From Blastobasis lacticolella (taxonomy: Eukaryota > Arthropoda > Insecta > Lepidoptera > Blastobasidae), in contig LR990053.1 of the NCBI GenBank assembly GCA_905147135.1, positions 5,902,501 to 5,966,500 on the forward strand: a stretch of DNA of 64,000 nucleotides, read 5' to 3'. This document shows positions 1 through 12,416 of the stretch, one piece after another. Positions within the stretch are counted from its first letter, which is position 1; each line of letters starts with the position of its first letter. Under the pieces are notes generated by a model that had not been told where the DNA came from, did no database searches, and saw only the letters and a list, made by a program, of their open reading frames with translations. The position numbers and the translations under genes are program-made.

Positions 1-145
1 TACCCTTTTTTTCTTGCTTACAAATTTTACTCTTTAATCAATCTATTTATTGTTGAAGACCGTATTAAAATCCGTTTTGCAGTTTAAAATATCTAATTAG
101 ATTAAGACAGCAGGAAGCCACTTGGTTTTATACTATGTAGGTATT
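1..145 (+). mobile_element. Family C repeat, 3' part (cut by window edge)
   Basis: This is the 3' portion of a repeat seen again at 25866-26325, 26673-27035 and 37971-38148. Shared blocks are 'CTACCTACCC-TTTTTTTCTTGCTTA', 'TCTATCTATTGTTGAAAACC', a degenerate form of 'AAAATCCGTTGCGTAGTTTA', and the end 'AAGCGACTTTGTTTTATACTA'. This copy is diverged. The left end lies outside the window. I recognise the family from lepidopteran genomes but cannot assign a published name. It is non-coding. Confidence 0.75.
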
Positions 146-1327
146 GATACTTACTAAAAGGTACTTTATTTTCTTATTTCGATAACGCACAATAATCTTA
201 TTGCCATAATTATTTCACCGTTTCCATCAACATCGACAAATCTTTATAGCTTTTTTCATACCTTACCTTCTGTAAGGCAGCAAAATAAGGGCTTTCACCG
301 TCCCGACCAAGTCACGACTTAGAAAAATCGATTAAGCAAGACGGCCCCCGAAACAATAGCACGGACTGCTTAGAAGCCGGTAGAAAAAGTGGGCAGGTAT
401 GAAATTCGATTTCATAGACAAATTGGTAGCCGTTTGATGAAATTACATGGTTTTAAGAGAGACGGGGTTGGAGGCGGTGCTGGCAGCTGTGGGCAGGGCT
501 GGCAACCGCAGAGGCTCAGCTCAGGCTGCTGGTATACTGATTAGCTAACCCTACTGTGTAGTAGAGGGAGGGAACGTTGTAATAAAACGAAATTAAAAGC
601 GTACAAAAAATAATTTATGCCCTCGATTTTCTCATGGGTTGGGAGGTTCGGGAGTTTTGGTTGAGGTCGTGAGGGCTGCGTCGTTGTGTCGTATTTTTGT
701 TGTGACAAGTATACCTTTTGTTCATTCTGGAACAATAAGTAATATCTCGTAGTAAATTGTATTGGTGTTGAATTATTTCGTAAACTGACTCTTCAATTCA
801 CGGCCGTTCCAAAATTTCAAGTCAAGGCCGCAAGTTCTAAACATTCAAGTCAGGTAACTTTATGGAGGCCGACGAAAACACCAGGAAAACTTATAAGCTT
901 TATAAAGGCTAGTACATGAAGTGGATGTGTTTGTGATTGTGTGGAAGTTACCTATTTGCATGCTACAAACGCTCATTAAAATTGAGAAAATTTTTCACTT
1001 GATTATAAAAAGTTTATTCAAATTCAACACTGTAATTGTCCGTTTTAATGAGGAATGTTTTAATTCAGCATGTGGTTAGTTACATGTAAACAAGATGAAA
1101 ATACAGATAAGCGAGCTCAGCGATAAATCTCGAAAACTGGATCGCATAAGAAAGTGTTCACGCGCATAATAATGTACCGAAAATATTTGGTCCATAATAA
1201 TTACCCTTTACACCTAATTATTAGTATACTTTCCTTAATTTTCCGCCAAATTATACAAAGTCCGTACTTATGTTTTTATAACATTTACGTATCTTTATAT
1301 CTATGAGTGATAAATACAATTTATCCG
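146..1327. other. Single-copy stretch, no gene seen
   Basis: No repeat match within the window and no convincing coding frame. The part from about 280 to 540 is richer in G and C than its surroundings, and the rest is AT-rich. A minus-strand open frame of 64 codons at 541-735 is rich in Q, P and S and has no recognisable domain. Confidence 0.5.
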
Positions 1328-1340
1328 TTGATTATATCGT

Positions 1341-1675
1341 GGAGCGTCAGTGGCCGAGTGGTTATGGTATCTGACGTAAGCGAAAGGTACCGGGTCCAAA
1401 TCCCACTGCGGCCATGTACTTATGACACTTTTTTGAGTTATGTACATTAGTTGAATGCTAACCGATGCTCTTTCGCGAGGGGAAACATCGTGATGGAAAC
1501 TGCTCAATCAGGCGACTACATGTGTAACCATGATCCAATCTGGTCAGGTTCCCTGGTAGCAGAGTCACTCCAGTCGCTCCAATTATATGATATCCTGGAT
1601 CATAATCAAGGCGAACCCCGGTCCTCGTGCGCGAGCGCACAACTGGGACATTAACGCCAAGACGTTTTTTAATCC
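1341..1675 (+). mobile_element. SINE family A, full length, with 13-bp target duplication
   Basis: This tRNA-derived SINE is flanked by a perfect direct repeat TTGATTATATCGT at 1328-1340 and 1676-1688. The head resembles a tRNA with an A box TGGCCGAGTGG at 1351-1361 and a B box GGTCCAAATCC at 1393-1403; these would be the internal RNA polymerase III promoter. The body carries GGGGAAACATCGTGATGGAA, the block ATGATCCAATCTGGTCAGGT, and a 3' end reading GCACAACTGGGACATTAACG followed by a T run. Other copies are listed below. The target duplication shows insertion by target-primed reverse transcription. It is not a functional tRNA gene, since no cloverleaf CCA-end structure is kept. Confidence 0.92.
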
Positions 1676-1891
1676 TTGATTATATCGTCTGCAAGAGTTA
1701 CATATTATAATTAGTGTGTTTAAATTTTACCAAATTTTAAATGTTAAAGCAGAATGAATAAATAATTTGCGAATTACAGATGTTATGGGCGATAGCCACG
1801 CTTTCTATCTAATGGGTGTCAGTTCGTTTGTCACTGTGCTGATATGAAAGTTTTTACGATTATAAGTATTATGGATCATCATCATCATCCT

Positions 1892-2144
1892 GGCCATGTG
1901 GTGTCCGGCAGAGTAGAATAGCACCAACCCCTTACACTCGTGGGTGTCGTACAAGGCGACTAATGTTTTCGAGGCTAAAAATCTTGTCTCCGTAGCCTGG
2001 AGAATAGGCTGCAGCTTTATTCATTGTTATATTTATAACACTGCGATCTCCAAACCGCCTGCCAAGCATGGAGATTATGGCAATGACCTCCCGTTTTGTG
2101 GGAGAGAATCGAAGTCCTGCAGTTGACTGTTATGGGTTGTGGTG
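1892..2144 (+). mobile_element. Family B element (SINE-like)
   Basis: Starts at GGCCATGTGGTGTCCGGCAG and runs through 'AATAGCACCAACCCCTTACA', 'GCGACTAATGTTTTCGAGGC' and 'TGCCAAGCATGGAGATTATG' to 'GACTGTTATGGGTTGTGGTG'. The best-preserved copies (31835-32090, 35499-35760) end in (GAT)n and have target duplications. A 61-codon frame at 1944-2126 is read through the element and matches frames in other copies, but this may only reflect shared ancestry. Confidence 0.85.
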
Positions 2145-2162
2145 CCCGTCAAGATTTAAAAT

Positions 2163-2210
2163 GTTTTTTTTAGTAGCACTAAGGTGGCAGTCACCGCAGC
2201 CTATAGAACA
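2163..2210 (-). mobile_element. Family D fragment
   Basis: A T run (the antisense poly-A tail) is followed by AAGGTGGC and AGTCACCGCAGCCTATAG. The middle of the unit (the part with AACAAGCTTACG and TGGTAAGC) is deleted. It lies 19 bases after the family B element, an order also seen at 28769-28935. Confidence 0.6.
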
Positions 2211-3092
2211 ATATTATGTGCACATTTCTCCATACACCAATATGTTACATTGAATATGTGATATAGGTATCAGTAGACGCTTGCCTCCATACAAACTCGT
2301 TTAAAAAAGTGATTAGAATCCCATCCGTGTCCACAATATCGTGGTCTGTCAAACTATCAATCAAACGCTGTGGGATGACTCTAATTATAGGCCGGGGGTT
2401 GGTTTTGGTCCCAGGTATAATGGGTTCGGTGCCGCGCCGGCTCTTTTAGCGTTCCTGCGCACTGGTGCGGTTGGCGATCTGGTCGCTCAGTGTTGAGGAC
2501 GGAATGGTAATTCGGTTGCGCGACTTTTAGGGTAATTGTTGTTAGTATAAGGAAGACATTCTACGTTTGAACATGTAAGCTTTATTGAAACTTCTTTGCG
2601 TATCAATGACAATTGCGTCTTGGCTAGATTCGCAGGCAAGCGGTACACGTCTGATGAAAACGTCGATATTGTAATTCTTATCGAGTCGATGTTCTCTAAA
2701 CTCCCACTTATATTTTGTTCATCCAGCATTCGTTGGTTACAACATTTCGACTGTCCTCAAACAAGCCCTCCATTGTACAAGTTTAAGGACATAAACTTGC
2801 ACGTCGAGAATTTAGCCTCAGTACTCACACGCCTCAACGCAAACCACGCCAGTATGGCGCACCTAACTCCTAATACCCGGCGAATAATGAGACGAAGTTC
2901 AGTTCAAATTAAAGAGTTTTTAATCAAAGCGTTATTGCGTTCTGCCTAACCAGTTATTAATATGGGGGTGCTCTGTCGTCCGAACGTGCCGTGGGACACG
3001 ATAAATCTATCGGATAATGTTGAATGCCTCTTTATGATAGGTACATAGTATACTATAATTTGATAGATTGATTGAAGTAACTAGCTCAGAAA
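2211..3092. other. Single-copy stretch with one 117-codon open frame
   Basis: The stretch from 2390 to 2500 is GC-rich. An open frame on the plus strand at 2596-2949 has 117 codons but begins with TTG rather than ATG. Its product is basic near the C terminus and has no motif I recognise. It could be a relic of an old coding sequence or chance. Nothing else is seen. Confidence 0.35.
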
Positions 3093-3180
3093 AGATTGAA
3101 TAGGCTCGCCCGCGTTGGATGGTCACGTGCTGCCTAAGTTGGATATATGTGTCTAAATTTACCGGTATCAGGGACCCTAT
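3093..3180 (+). mobile_element. LINE open-frame C-terminal relic, heavily decayed
   Basis: The sequence GGTCACGTGCTGCCTAAG followed by CTAAATTTACCGGTATCAGG matches the better copy at 57700-57860 (CACGTGCTGCGTAAGC ... CTAAACCTGCCGGTATCAGG). Read in pieces it gives remnants of 'RLxW-GHVLxK' and 'CLNLPVSG', the end of a non-LTR reverse transcriptase protein. Several frameshifts are present. It is non-functional. Confidence 0.6.
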
Positions 3181-4683
3181 GTTTGAATCGCTTGCCTCGA
3201 TTCGAACGGTTTTCAATTTAGATTTTTAGCATGAATAATTAAATTTTTATATGCATGATACTGATTTTCTCTATTTTTGAACCGTTCTCTATCGGTGCTG
3301 CCAATGTGATTTTTAAAATATTGAATTTTTCATGCCGAAAATTAAAATTGAAACCGTTCGAATCAAGGCCCCAGAAATCTGCTCATCATCTTTACACACA
3401 TTCCCTCCAAAGACCCAACATTCCCTCAAAACAAACTATCAAATAAAAAAAGAAGAATCTCAATTAAAAAAATTAAAACCAAATCTCCAAGCCACGCAAT
3501 CCGAATCCGAAAACAAAATCCAAGAGCGCATCTCCCAAAACCTGCCAACCGCGAAAGCTGTTATTTCGCTATCACTGTAGTTAGTAACGCACCTCGTCTG
3601 GGTTGCGGTAATTAAACGTAAATGCTCCTGCATCCAGCTAAATGCTCTAAATCCTTGGAGGAGCTTTCAAACCGCCATTAGGAGATTATTAATTGGGCGT
3701 GAACCCAGTGATTGGGGGAGATGGCTCGGTCCCTTGATTGCGGCTCTGACAGTACACGGTTGAGGCGAGCGGAATTGACTGGATGTTTAAAAAGGAATTT
3801 TTTGTGGTAACATCAGTGGATTTCGTAAGATATACAAATTAATAATAAAAAATTTCGAATGAGTGCAATACATTCAGATATTATGCGCATGAACTGAATC
3901 ATAAAGGTGAATAATGTGGACTCAAATATGTTTAAAACAGATACAGCGATTTGCAGCACAATGAACTTACAATGATATAAATGAATAAATAGACAAAAAA
4001 TTAAAAATACTTAAATAAATCTTCATACAACAGACTTCAAGCGTAACAAACCATAGGCGACGGAAAAGTAGAGGGAAACAATTCCGAATTTCCAATATTA
4101 ATACTAGTTACTAGTCGCAATAACGGATGCAACCACACCTTTAATAATTCGAAAGTCAAACACACCCTGCGAGCGACGCTTTAAATAGACATGGCTAAAG
4201 CAGTTAACGCTGTCAATAATCATAATAGTGGAGCCAGAAATAATGATGATAAAACACACAACGACAACACGCGTCAAGCGAAAGCTTTCATAAAAATATC
4301 CCCCAACCAAAATAGAAGGCAAATTGACAGATGACAAATAAGGACGTTAACACTACGGTCACGGCAACCGACCGACCAGACACCAGAGACCTCCGATACG
4401 ACAAACAAAAATACCCCATCCATATAATTGATAGTAGTCACAATGTAGGAGCTAAGCTCATTGTAACTTGGGTGGTGTTAGTAAATATTTCTACCGGGGC
4501 TAAATGTGATAAAATACATCAAGACATTGTCGTTATAGCAAGATAGATGGCCACCCGATGTCGGTAACACATTCCTTTGAACAACGAGATTGGAGCTGAT
4601 GAATGTTAGGTGCACGAACGGTAACAGTTGCAGTACACGGTTGAAATTAAGCTTATTTGTTATAAGGCTAGGGACAATTGGAA
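3181..4683. other. Single-copy AT-rich stretch, nothing identified
   Basis: Short open frames on both strands (up to 82 codons, for example 3332-3580, rich in K and Q) show low-complexity composition and no motif. No repeat shared with the rest of the window was noticed. Confidence 0.45.
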
Positions 4684-4879
4684 AGAGAAAGCTGACAATC
4701 AAAACAAACGGTACTTATCTATTCACCTCTTTCAATTAAGTGGCATTGAGATTTTTTTCTTGTGATCTGTTTATAGAGAGAAAAGTGACAATCAAAACAA
4801 ATGGTACTTATCTATTCACCTCTATCAATTAAGTGGCATTGAGACTTTGTTCTTGTAATCTGTTTATAGAGAGAAAAGA
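4684..4879. repeat. Two-copy tandem duplication, period about 93 bp
   Basis: The unit contains GACAATCAAAACAAACGG, ACTTATCTATTCACCTCT, AATTAAGTGGCATTGAGA and CTGTTTATAGAGAGAAAAG. Copy 1 has its GACAATC at 4694 and copy 2 at 4787. Only a handful of substitutions separate the copies, so the duplication is recent. Confidence 0.9.
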
Positions 4880-6746
4880 GCAAGCATGCTGGCATCACTA
4901 CTGTAGTAAAAATTTGGTTTTATATAATTTGGTACAAAGTTGATAATATATGGGTGACGATAAGGGGCAATATAGACTAATGACAATCTTGTTAATTCTA
5001 GTTACAAATAAAAAACGGAAAACATTTCGATAACACGATCGTCTTGCGAAAATCTGATCTTTAATCCCGCTTTCTCAACTTCAAAACACGACAAATTAAA
5101 ACCAAGCACCGCAAAACCGTACCGCCCGACAGATAACGACATTGTGAACGCCAAAGTAATCTCCTGATCGGGAGTGGCGCACATTAATCCGCGGGCAGGC
5201 CACGTCCAAACAAAAAGGAGTCGCGCAAGGCTGGAACAATTGAGACAGAGGGCATAAAGGTCGACCCTTCTGGAGTGCATGGGTGTGGTTGGACTTAAAT
5301 TTTCGCATTGACAGCCGAAACTGCCCTCAGGGACGGCCGAGACGTGCTTTTAGTACCTTTATTCGTTATGGTTAATGCGCCAACTAGTTTACGAGGTGTA
5401 CTGTTATTTGTGCCCTCTGAGGGCAGCAGTTGCCGCTTAGAGAGCGCACGCAGCTTCGATTAAAGCCCACTGATGGATCGCTCTTTGTTGGCACTTTGTT
5501 TCTGCTTCTAATTTGTGTTGTGCGAATGGTAGGCCGAGAAGCGCCTCGAGCGATTTCGTCGTATGCGCTTTGCGTTCTATCTAGTCTAATACTATTACTA
5601 TTCTATAGCAGGAAAATAGTTAATAACATTTTATTTCTACTAAATTTATTTCTCATTTTTTGTTTTTTTATTTATAGATATACAATACGTTTGCTTTTAC
5701 GCCCAAAATTTTTTCGGACTCCTATTTAATCTTCATCTTCTCCCAAGTGACTCGAAAATCGATGTCAATCTATCAAAGTACCAGCATATTTACACCTTTA
5801 AATGTGGCTATTAAAATTGTTATACAACCCTATTACATGGTAGAACATTTAGATGGGTATCGTGGTGCGGTCCATTGTCGTGAGTAGGTGAAATAAATCT
5901 ACCAATCTGTGCCGTCAAACCGTCTGCGCTTGACACGTCAACTGCAGGCGGACTAGTGAGGGGAAAGATACTCGGTCGCCTTTATACCGAGACCGAAGTG
6001 GTTTTCATAAAATTATATACGAATTGGTATAGAAAAATACTACAACTACATCTAGGTCTGGCGTGTTCTCAAGGCATGATTCTCAAGCACTACAATAATG
6101 TAATTCTAAATTGATGATTTCGATTAGCTGTGATTTTGACTTTAATATTCCACAGGGATTTTGACTTACTAGTTTCTACAAAAACAGTGAGCTTAATTAA
6201 ATATCAGTCTGGAAACTGTTTGTGGACCAATGGGTTTTCAAATTTATTTCCATTATATATATCACCGTGAAGCCAAAGCTCGGTTGCTGTTGTGAATCAG
6301 CCATTGTAAGAAACCTTCCTTACTACTTATACTTGTAAAGATCTCTGCCACAAGCGGTGGTATCTTGTAAACACGATAAAGAGGACCATTTATCTAATCC
6401 ATTACCTCCACAGTCGACTGATCCAATTCTTCCAAGACCAAATCCATAAACTAGACCAACAATCCCATCACTTTACCAAATGGTATTGGCTATCAATCAG
6501 TGTGTTGTACGAAAATTACGTGTATTGTTCCTCGGTGAGGCGCTCCCTTACAAATGACCCTCTTTTGAGTCCTCGTCCACTGACTCGGGTGTTTTGACAG
6601 CCACGAATTTCGGTTCACAACTTTTTCTTCGGCTAAGCGATGATTAAGAGCTGGAGCTTTTGTTTGTACCGATAACTGTGTAATATATAAATTGGGTCTA
6701 AGTAAGCCCTATAAAAATCGCTTGGGAGCACTTTCACCGTACTGCT
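4880..6746. other. Single-copy stretch, no gene seen
   Basis: Includes a GC-richer block near 5280-5560 with a short perfect palindrome (listed separately). A 99-codon plus-strand frame at 5430-5729 becomes a run of L, F and I codons across an AT-rich tract, which is expected from composition and is not taken as a gene. Confidence 0.4.
5411..5425. repeat. 15-bp palindrome TGCCCTCTGAGGGCA
   Basis: TGCCCTC and GAGGGCA flank a central T. A further CTGCCCTCA lies about 90 bases upstream (5320-5328), making a second inverted partner. It could be a dimeric transcription-factor site, but no factor is assigned. Confidence 0.4.
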
Positions 6747-6786
6747 CTGTGCTCTGACACCCGGGCTCTTGTGTGTCAGAGCACAG
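6747..6786. repeat. 14-bp inverted repeat overlapping a SINE end
   Basis: CTGTGCTCTGACAC at 6747-6760 pairs perfectly with GTGTCAGAGCACAG at 6773-6786, with a 12-nt loop. The right arm lies inside the family A 3' fragment; the left arm lies just outside it, so it may be a local inverted copy. Confidence 0.7.
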
Positions 6787-6819
6787 CCGGGACGTTAGCG
6801 CCAAGATGTTTTTTTTTTG
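6760..6819 (+). mobile_element. SINE family A, 3' end fragment
   Basis: CCGGGCTCTTGTGTGTCAGA then GCACAGCCGGGACGTTAGCG, CCAAGATG and a T run match the last 60 bases of full family A copies (for example 'GAGCACAACCGGGATATTAA-CGC'). Confidence 0.75.
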
Positions 6820-7395
6820 TATTTATTTGTATTAAAATATTTTGTTAATGAGAATCCCAGTATCTACTTTAATAGTATCTACGTACAAATCTTTGATAGC
6901 CAAATTTAGAAAATGCAATTCATTTCAATGTAAGAATGTGTAAATATTCTAGGTACGTATACGAAGCATTTCTACGCCCAATATGAACTAATTCATTTAT
7001 CGCTGTGTATGGGCCCCACGTTCGCAAACATTATATGTCATTGGGAATTACGAGTGTCCTCCGCTAAGCAATATTGACGCGTTCATTAGGGCCATTGTCT
7101 CTGGGAAGCGAGGGTACGAATCAGGGATATTGGGAAATTGGGAAATATTTTGGGAAAAATAATGAACTCGTTCGCGAATGGGGTTAGGGAGCAATGTGCT
7201 CGCAAAGTATGTGCGGGGAGGCTGGCTGTTTATGGTTGTGTTTGTACACTCCAACCCCTGAATTAATAAACGTGGCGGCTTTACAACTAGGATTAGGTAA
7301 TAATATAAACTTCTATGGCTATTTCTACCTGTCAAGTAATGCCATGTTTATTAATAGGGCCGCAAGGGATTGCCATTAAAATATTTGATGAAGCC

Positions 7396-7661
7396 CACAC
7401 ACTCAGGCGATTGAATGTGGAACCATGGTTCAATCTGGTCAGGTTCTCCTCTGAAACGAGTCACGGAGGTGACCTGGGGCTCTATCTTTGACACCATTCG
7501 AGCGCTCGCATGTGCTACCTAACTCTTTCACACTCGCGGTAAGCTGCTAGAGATAGAAAAGATAAACATTAGTAGACGAGTGCTCGCGTAAATGCGAGCG
7601 GTTTCAAAATGGTCAATGTGGATCCCGGGCCGTCGCACGCGAGACCACAACTCGGACGTAA
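7396..7661 (+). mobile_element. SINE family A, 5'-truncated and interrupted
   Basis: The left part, ACTCAGGCGATTGAATGTGG ... TTCAATCTGGTCAGGTTC ... GTCACGGAGGT, and the right part, GGTCAATGTGGATCCCGGGC ... ACCACAACTCGGACG, are collinear with family A. They are separated by an inserted inverted-repeat element (7487-7616) that replaces about 50 bases of the SINE. The tRNA-like head is missing. Confidence 0.75.
7487..7616. mobile_element. Small MITE-like inverted-repeat element inside a SINE
   Basis: Left end TTGACACCATT ... GCTCGCAT (7504-7511) pairs with right end ATGCGAGC (7592-7599) ... AAATGGTCAA. The length is about 130 bp with no coding capacity. CTCGCG occurs again internally near both ends. 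The boundaries are approximate, because no clean target duplication is visible. Confidence 0.55.
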
Positions 7662-10600
7662 TTATAATGTCACCAATCACTGACCCCAACAAAATGGCGC
7701 CAACGTCATGAAAAAAGCTATTAATAAGGAAACCTGCATAGGCGCATCGTATCTCGAGTTTTCCTCCTTATGATTTACGCTGCTCAATTTGAGGCAAGCC
7801 CCAGCGAGTGGACAGTGCCCTATCTGATCAAACATGCAATAAATAATACTTGGACTGTATTTATCACGCCACGAGAAATGTAAGTGAGACGATTTATGGG
7901 AAAGAAAAATTGGCCCGCTACTTATTTATTAATGGGGGGAAATTGTGGGGAAACTCGGCGGTGTCGCTTTGCAGGGAAAAGATTTTGTATATTATAATAT
8001 ATAGTTTGGTGTAATTTGGACGTGAGGTGATTTAGTTTTCTTGATAGTTCAAATAGAATAAAAAAAATTACAGATACCGACAGTAATAATATGAGAGAAA
8101 GACTGGAAAATTCAGTAAGTTCATTCAGGAGAATAGTCAGATGTAAAAACTACAGAGACGTAGATAACTTGGCATATTACCTGTCTGAATCTTGATTTTG
8201 TTGAGGGTTCCAAGACAGTCAACTTCTTGGGACTAGTCTCTAAACCCAGGTGCCACAACGCGGGCTGACCGACCGGATTTGACTGGAAGAAACCGACCAT
8301 CGTTTCGTTAAAAAAATGATTTACGTTAGTACAGTGCGACTAACTTATCTGGGAAATGGCATGTTATTAGGAACTAGGGCTGATAGATTGAAATGTCACT
8401 CGATTGTCAGTATCTAGGGTGTCCAAAGAATTCGGGCATACAGGCATTATATGTCTACTCATAGCCTATTCACGGTTGAAGTCACAATCTACATTATGTT
8501 TCCTTTTTTAATGGTGCATACCATAACCTGTCCAAAACGGATGGCTATAGCACTGCTATTGTAAAATTTTGTGGCATTGGCCACCTAATGTTCTAGCTAT
8601 TTGTATGATATTCGAGTTATTTGTATAGATTTGTGACAGTGTACATTATCTATAGGTCGAGTCTCCACTATGCTCATGTCCTCAATATCTATGAGGGTGT
8701 CTTTGTATCTACGGTATAATGCAACGGTGGCGACAAATGTCAGTTCACAGAAAACAGTTACATTAAGAAGGTCCTTACCGTTAGTTTTACCTGATACCTT
8801 ACCTTATTCACGTGTCACAGAGCACAGTAGTGCAGGCGAACGGCCGATGGCAATTAACATGAAGACGCGACGTTCCCAACGATCCACTCGGCTGCCCAGT
8901 GGGACATTTCACTGCACTGGGTTTTTGTTCCTCATAGGATGGGTTATAAAAACGGTAGTGAGCTGGGGTTAAGTAAAGATAGTTTACTTAGTAATATATA
9001 TTACTCAGTATAGTTTTAAAATCTGTCTAAAGTGCCTACCCAACTTGAAATGCTAAATATTTACTAATTTATCAGTTATCCCTGTCGGTCACGTTGCCGG
9101 CTGTAGTAGTTGTAGCTTAAATAGTATTAAATTTAAAAATTTAAGTAGCATTAGGACCTGAAAAGCCATACGATAAAAGAAAATGTATAAATAAATAATA
9201 ACAGAATTATAATAATATTTTTCTCCTTAATCTAACATTAAATCAAACAAAAAAATTATAAAAAAGTAAATATTTAAATAAATATAATATAATCTATAGT
9301 ATATCATAAGACCTACAAAAAATAAAAATCTAAGGTAATACCAAAGATAACTAATATACCTACTAGTTAATACTAACTAAAATGAAGCCTGACATTCTAC
9401 TTAACCCGATCTTAGTCTCGTCGCCGCAACTGGCCCCGGAGTACCACGTAACTTAGTTTTAATTAAATAAAATCAGGTGAGCTGAACTAATGAATTCAGT
9501 CGTCGCGGGCACTCGCAACGACACACTAATCACGATGTAATTGTGTGACCGTTTTAATGCTAATGTGGGCAGCGGACGGATCGTCTTTCCTGTCGTTTGC
9601 CGGCGCTCGTTAACTTATTAATGCTTCATTATTTTAAACCCCAGTTAGGTTTTGGTGAGAGCGGCCCGTGCAGATTTGGGAAAATATGTTCTCAAATTTT
9701 TTGCGCTATATTTTTGTTTTCGTAATTAATATTTTATTTCTTATTAGGAATAATTTGGCATATATTTCATATTTTTTTTGGTTTATGGTTATGAACTGTT
9801 ACATAGACTAAATAAAAAATTTACAGAATTCGTAAATGTTTAAAGGTCTAAAGACTCAGGTAATTCAATTTTATTTTATAATAATAGAAAATCCAATAAT
9901 ATCAAAAAATTATGCATGCTTCACATGCAAATATTAATTCGAATATTACGGCATTTCCGTATACAAAAGCATTTGCATATTTTTTCACAACAACAAAACC
10001 ATCTCAAAACAGTTTAATTGTCTACAAAGTAATCGTGTAATTCGAGATGTAATTGTTTAAAACAGCCGCTGACAAAGGTGAAGTGGACAATAACCTGAAC
10101 CACTACTGGCAAAACCTAATAAAGACCCAATTACACTAAAAGCCAACCTAACTGGACCATCTTCGAATCGCAACAATTTCGTCTTCGACTTCCTTATTGA
10201 AGCACGAAATACGCAGCCGTAAAACTGAATAGCAAAACAAAACACTATCACACGATTATAAAGCCACTTGCACACTATCAAACCTCGATTGTGGAATCTA
10301 ACATGCCGGCGTCACCGGGAAGGTATAGCCTTCATGAGAAGGCTCTGTAATAAAATATAAAAGGGAAAAAGAACTAAATAGCCCCTTGATAATTACCTCG
10401 CAATTTCACTGCGGGCGGGGCGGACTGCAAAGGACCTACAATGTATGGTTGCGTGCGGAGATTTACTACGGCACGAAGCCGTTTACTGGCGCGGATGCAT
10501 CGGATGGGACGCGTGTTTTAGCAAAAGTTGTATTGGGAGATTTAGGAGAGTATTTTGAGATCATAGCTATGGTAATTTCTTGCAAGTTGTTACGAATTAT

Positions 10601-12416
10601 ATATGGGTATATAAATGTACTATGATTTTTAATTAAAGGTATGGGACAAATAAATATCTGATCAAATAAAAATCTGCATGCGCCCCCTACCTGGATGAGC
10701 TTGCTCAACTTTCCCTTTGCTTTCCATTACTATTTTAACGTTTGAAAATATATTAATTTATTCTATAAACTTAATAGTAAAATAATAAATAACCCACCCC
10801 TGATATTAATTAACGTAATCCTAATTCAATAAATACTTTTTTAATTTTAATTTTCAAGTTTTTGAATGAAAAGCATCTCCGTAGACCTCAGATTATACTT
10901 CAACTTCATTAATATCCAAATGTTTTAAGCTAAGCTAAAGATTACACATACAAAACTCAGTCTCTATTACCTACCAAGAATTTACAAAAATAATAAAAAG
11001 TGTATTCGCGCCGAATGTATGAAAGCAGTCTGTGTGCCCTGGGCTTAACACGACAATCGTCTGCAAGAATTTTTTCATAGTTCCACGCTGGCGGTGCATC
11101 GTTAGTGACGTCATCAATTTTATACGATACGAGCCTGCTTTGACTACGCAGCTTCGCTTTATGGACGTACTAACAGACAACTATCAATTATTTTGATGAG
11201 ATATGTGTAGTTTAGTTCAACATTCCATGTTCATTTTTGCTGTGGAATCGTTTTTGGTATGAAAAAATTTTCATTAATCAGTATTTGAGTATATGGCTTG
11301 GGACACAGTAATGAGGCTTAGTTAGTAAGTAGCTACAAACTTACTTGCATGTGGCGTTATCTTTGCTATTTGGCGTAGAAACGTCTTAGCGCAGGTTGAC
11401 ATTGCTGGTCTGATGATTGAGTCTGAACTGGAGTAATGGACGCAACGAGATAACCCTATCGTATTTGAGCTCCCATGGTATTGATGAATATTATACCCCT
11501 AGCTGATATTAGCTTGTTAGTTTGCAAAAATGTTTTGCATTTAATGGCTTATTGTCATTTACGATACTTATGTCCAATCTGGAAAATGACCATCACCATA
11601 CTCCAATTCAATACAGTCCAAACTGATTAAATTGGAGCAATGTCCATGCTTGGTATGTTTTTAAATAAATATTTGGTCCGTAACCACAAACCCCAAACCA
11701 AAGAATAATAACTTAACGTTTAATACAGGTACCAATCAATAAATGAGCGTATGAAGTCGTTATCGTTTGCACGATTTCGGTTGTGTAATCAAGTAAATAC
11801 GTAAATTATATCATAATATGGGTTAACTGATATTTATATTAAAAGCAATCGTGGAATAGTGAACTGTTCATCATTTTACAATCAATCTCAGTTGAAATGA
11901 GTGAATTTTATAGCGGCCAATCGCAACCTTATATCCGGTTGTATGAGAATTTTACGAGAAACTTTTTTTATTATAGCAACTAGTTTGGCTTGTTTACAAA
12001 ATATTTGTGATTGATACACGGGTCAATGGTTAAATCGGATGCGAAAAGTCTAACGAAAGTTCATAAAAACGGTGTTTTAGTGAATCTGAAATGTTTATTG
12101 ATGGACTTCGATGTTCTGATATCGGTGATTGGAGAGTGAAATATTCATTATATTAATGTATTACTTGTCATAACAAACTGCTCGGGGAATTTATCACGTG
12201 AGCTTCTATGAGACGCTTCTAAGGCTACAATTTATGGAATTGTCTATATTTTGTCTTCAACGGGTTTTGATGAAATGTTGCAGTGTCGTAGCTTCAAGGC
12301 ACACAATCGCACACATTTAGGCTACATTATAATAAAAATACCGCAGGTACGTTTTCACACTCTTGTAGCGTTTCTCGGCACCAGAAATACTTACTGGACA
12401 ATATATCCATCCAAAC
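7662..12416. other. Long single-copy AT-rich stretch, no gene seen
   Basis: I see no family A-M repeat here and no coding motif. Open frames reach 100 codons (8670-8972 plus) but carry no recognisable domain, and opposing frames overlap (for example 10386-10625 plus and 10466-10708 minus). The stretch 9120-9420 is very AT-rich. GC-richer islands lie near 9460-9670 and 10400-10530. Confidence 0.45.

Noticed and set aside
1341..1415. tRNA-like heads of families A and F as real tRNA genes
   Set aside because: They continue without a 3' acceptor end into SINE bodies, occur many times and have target duplications. They are SINE promoters, not tRNA genes.
5430..5729. 99-codon frame that looks like several membrane segments
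   Set aside because: The hydrophobic run comes from an AT-rich tract of T-rich codons with no conserved features.
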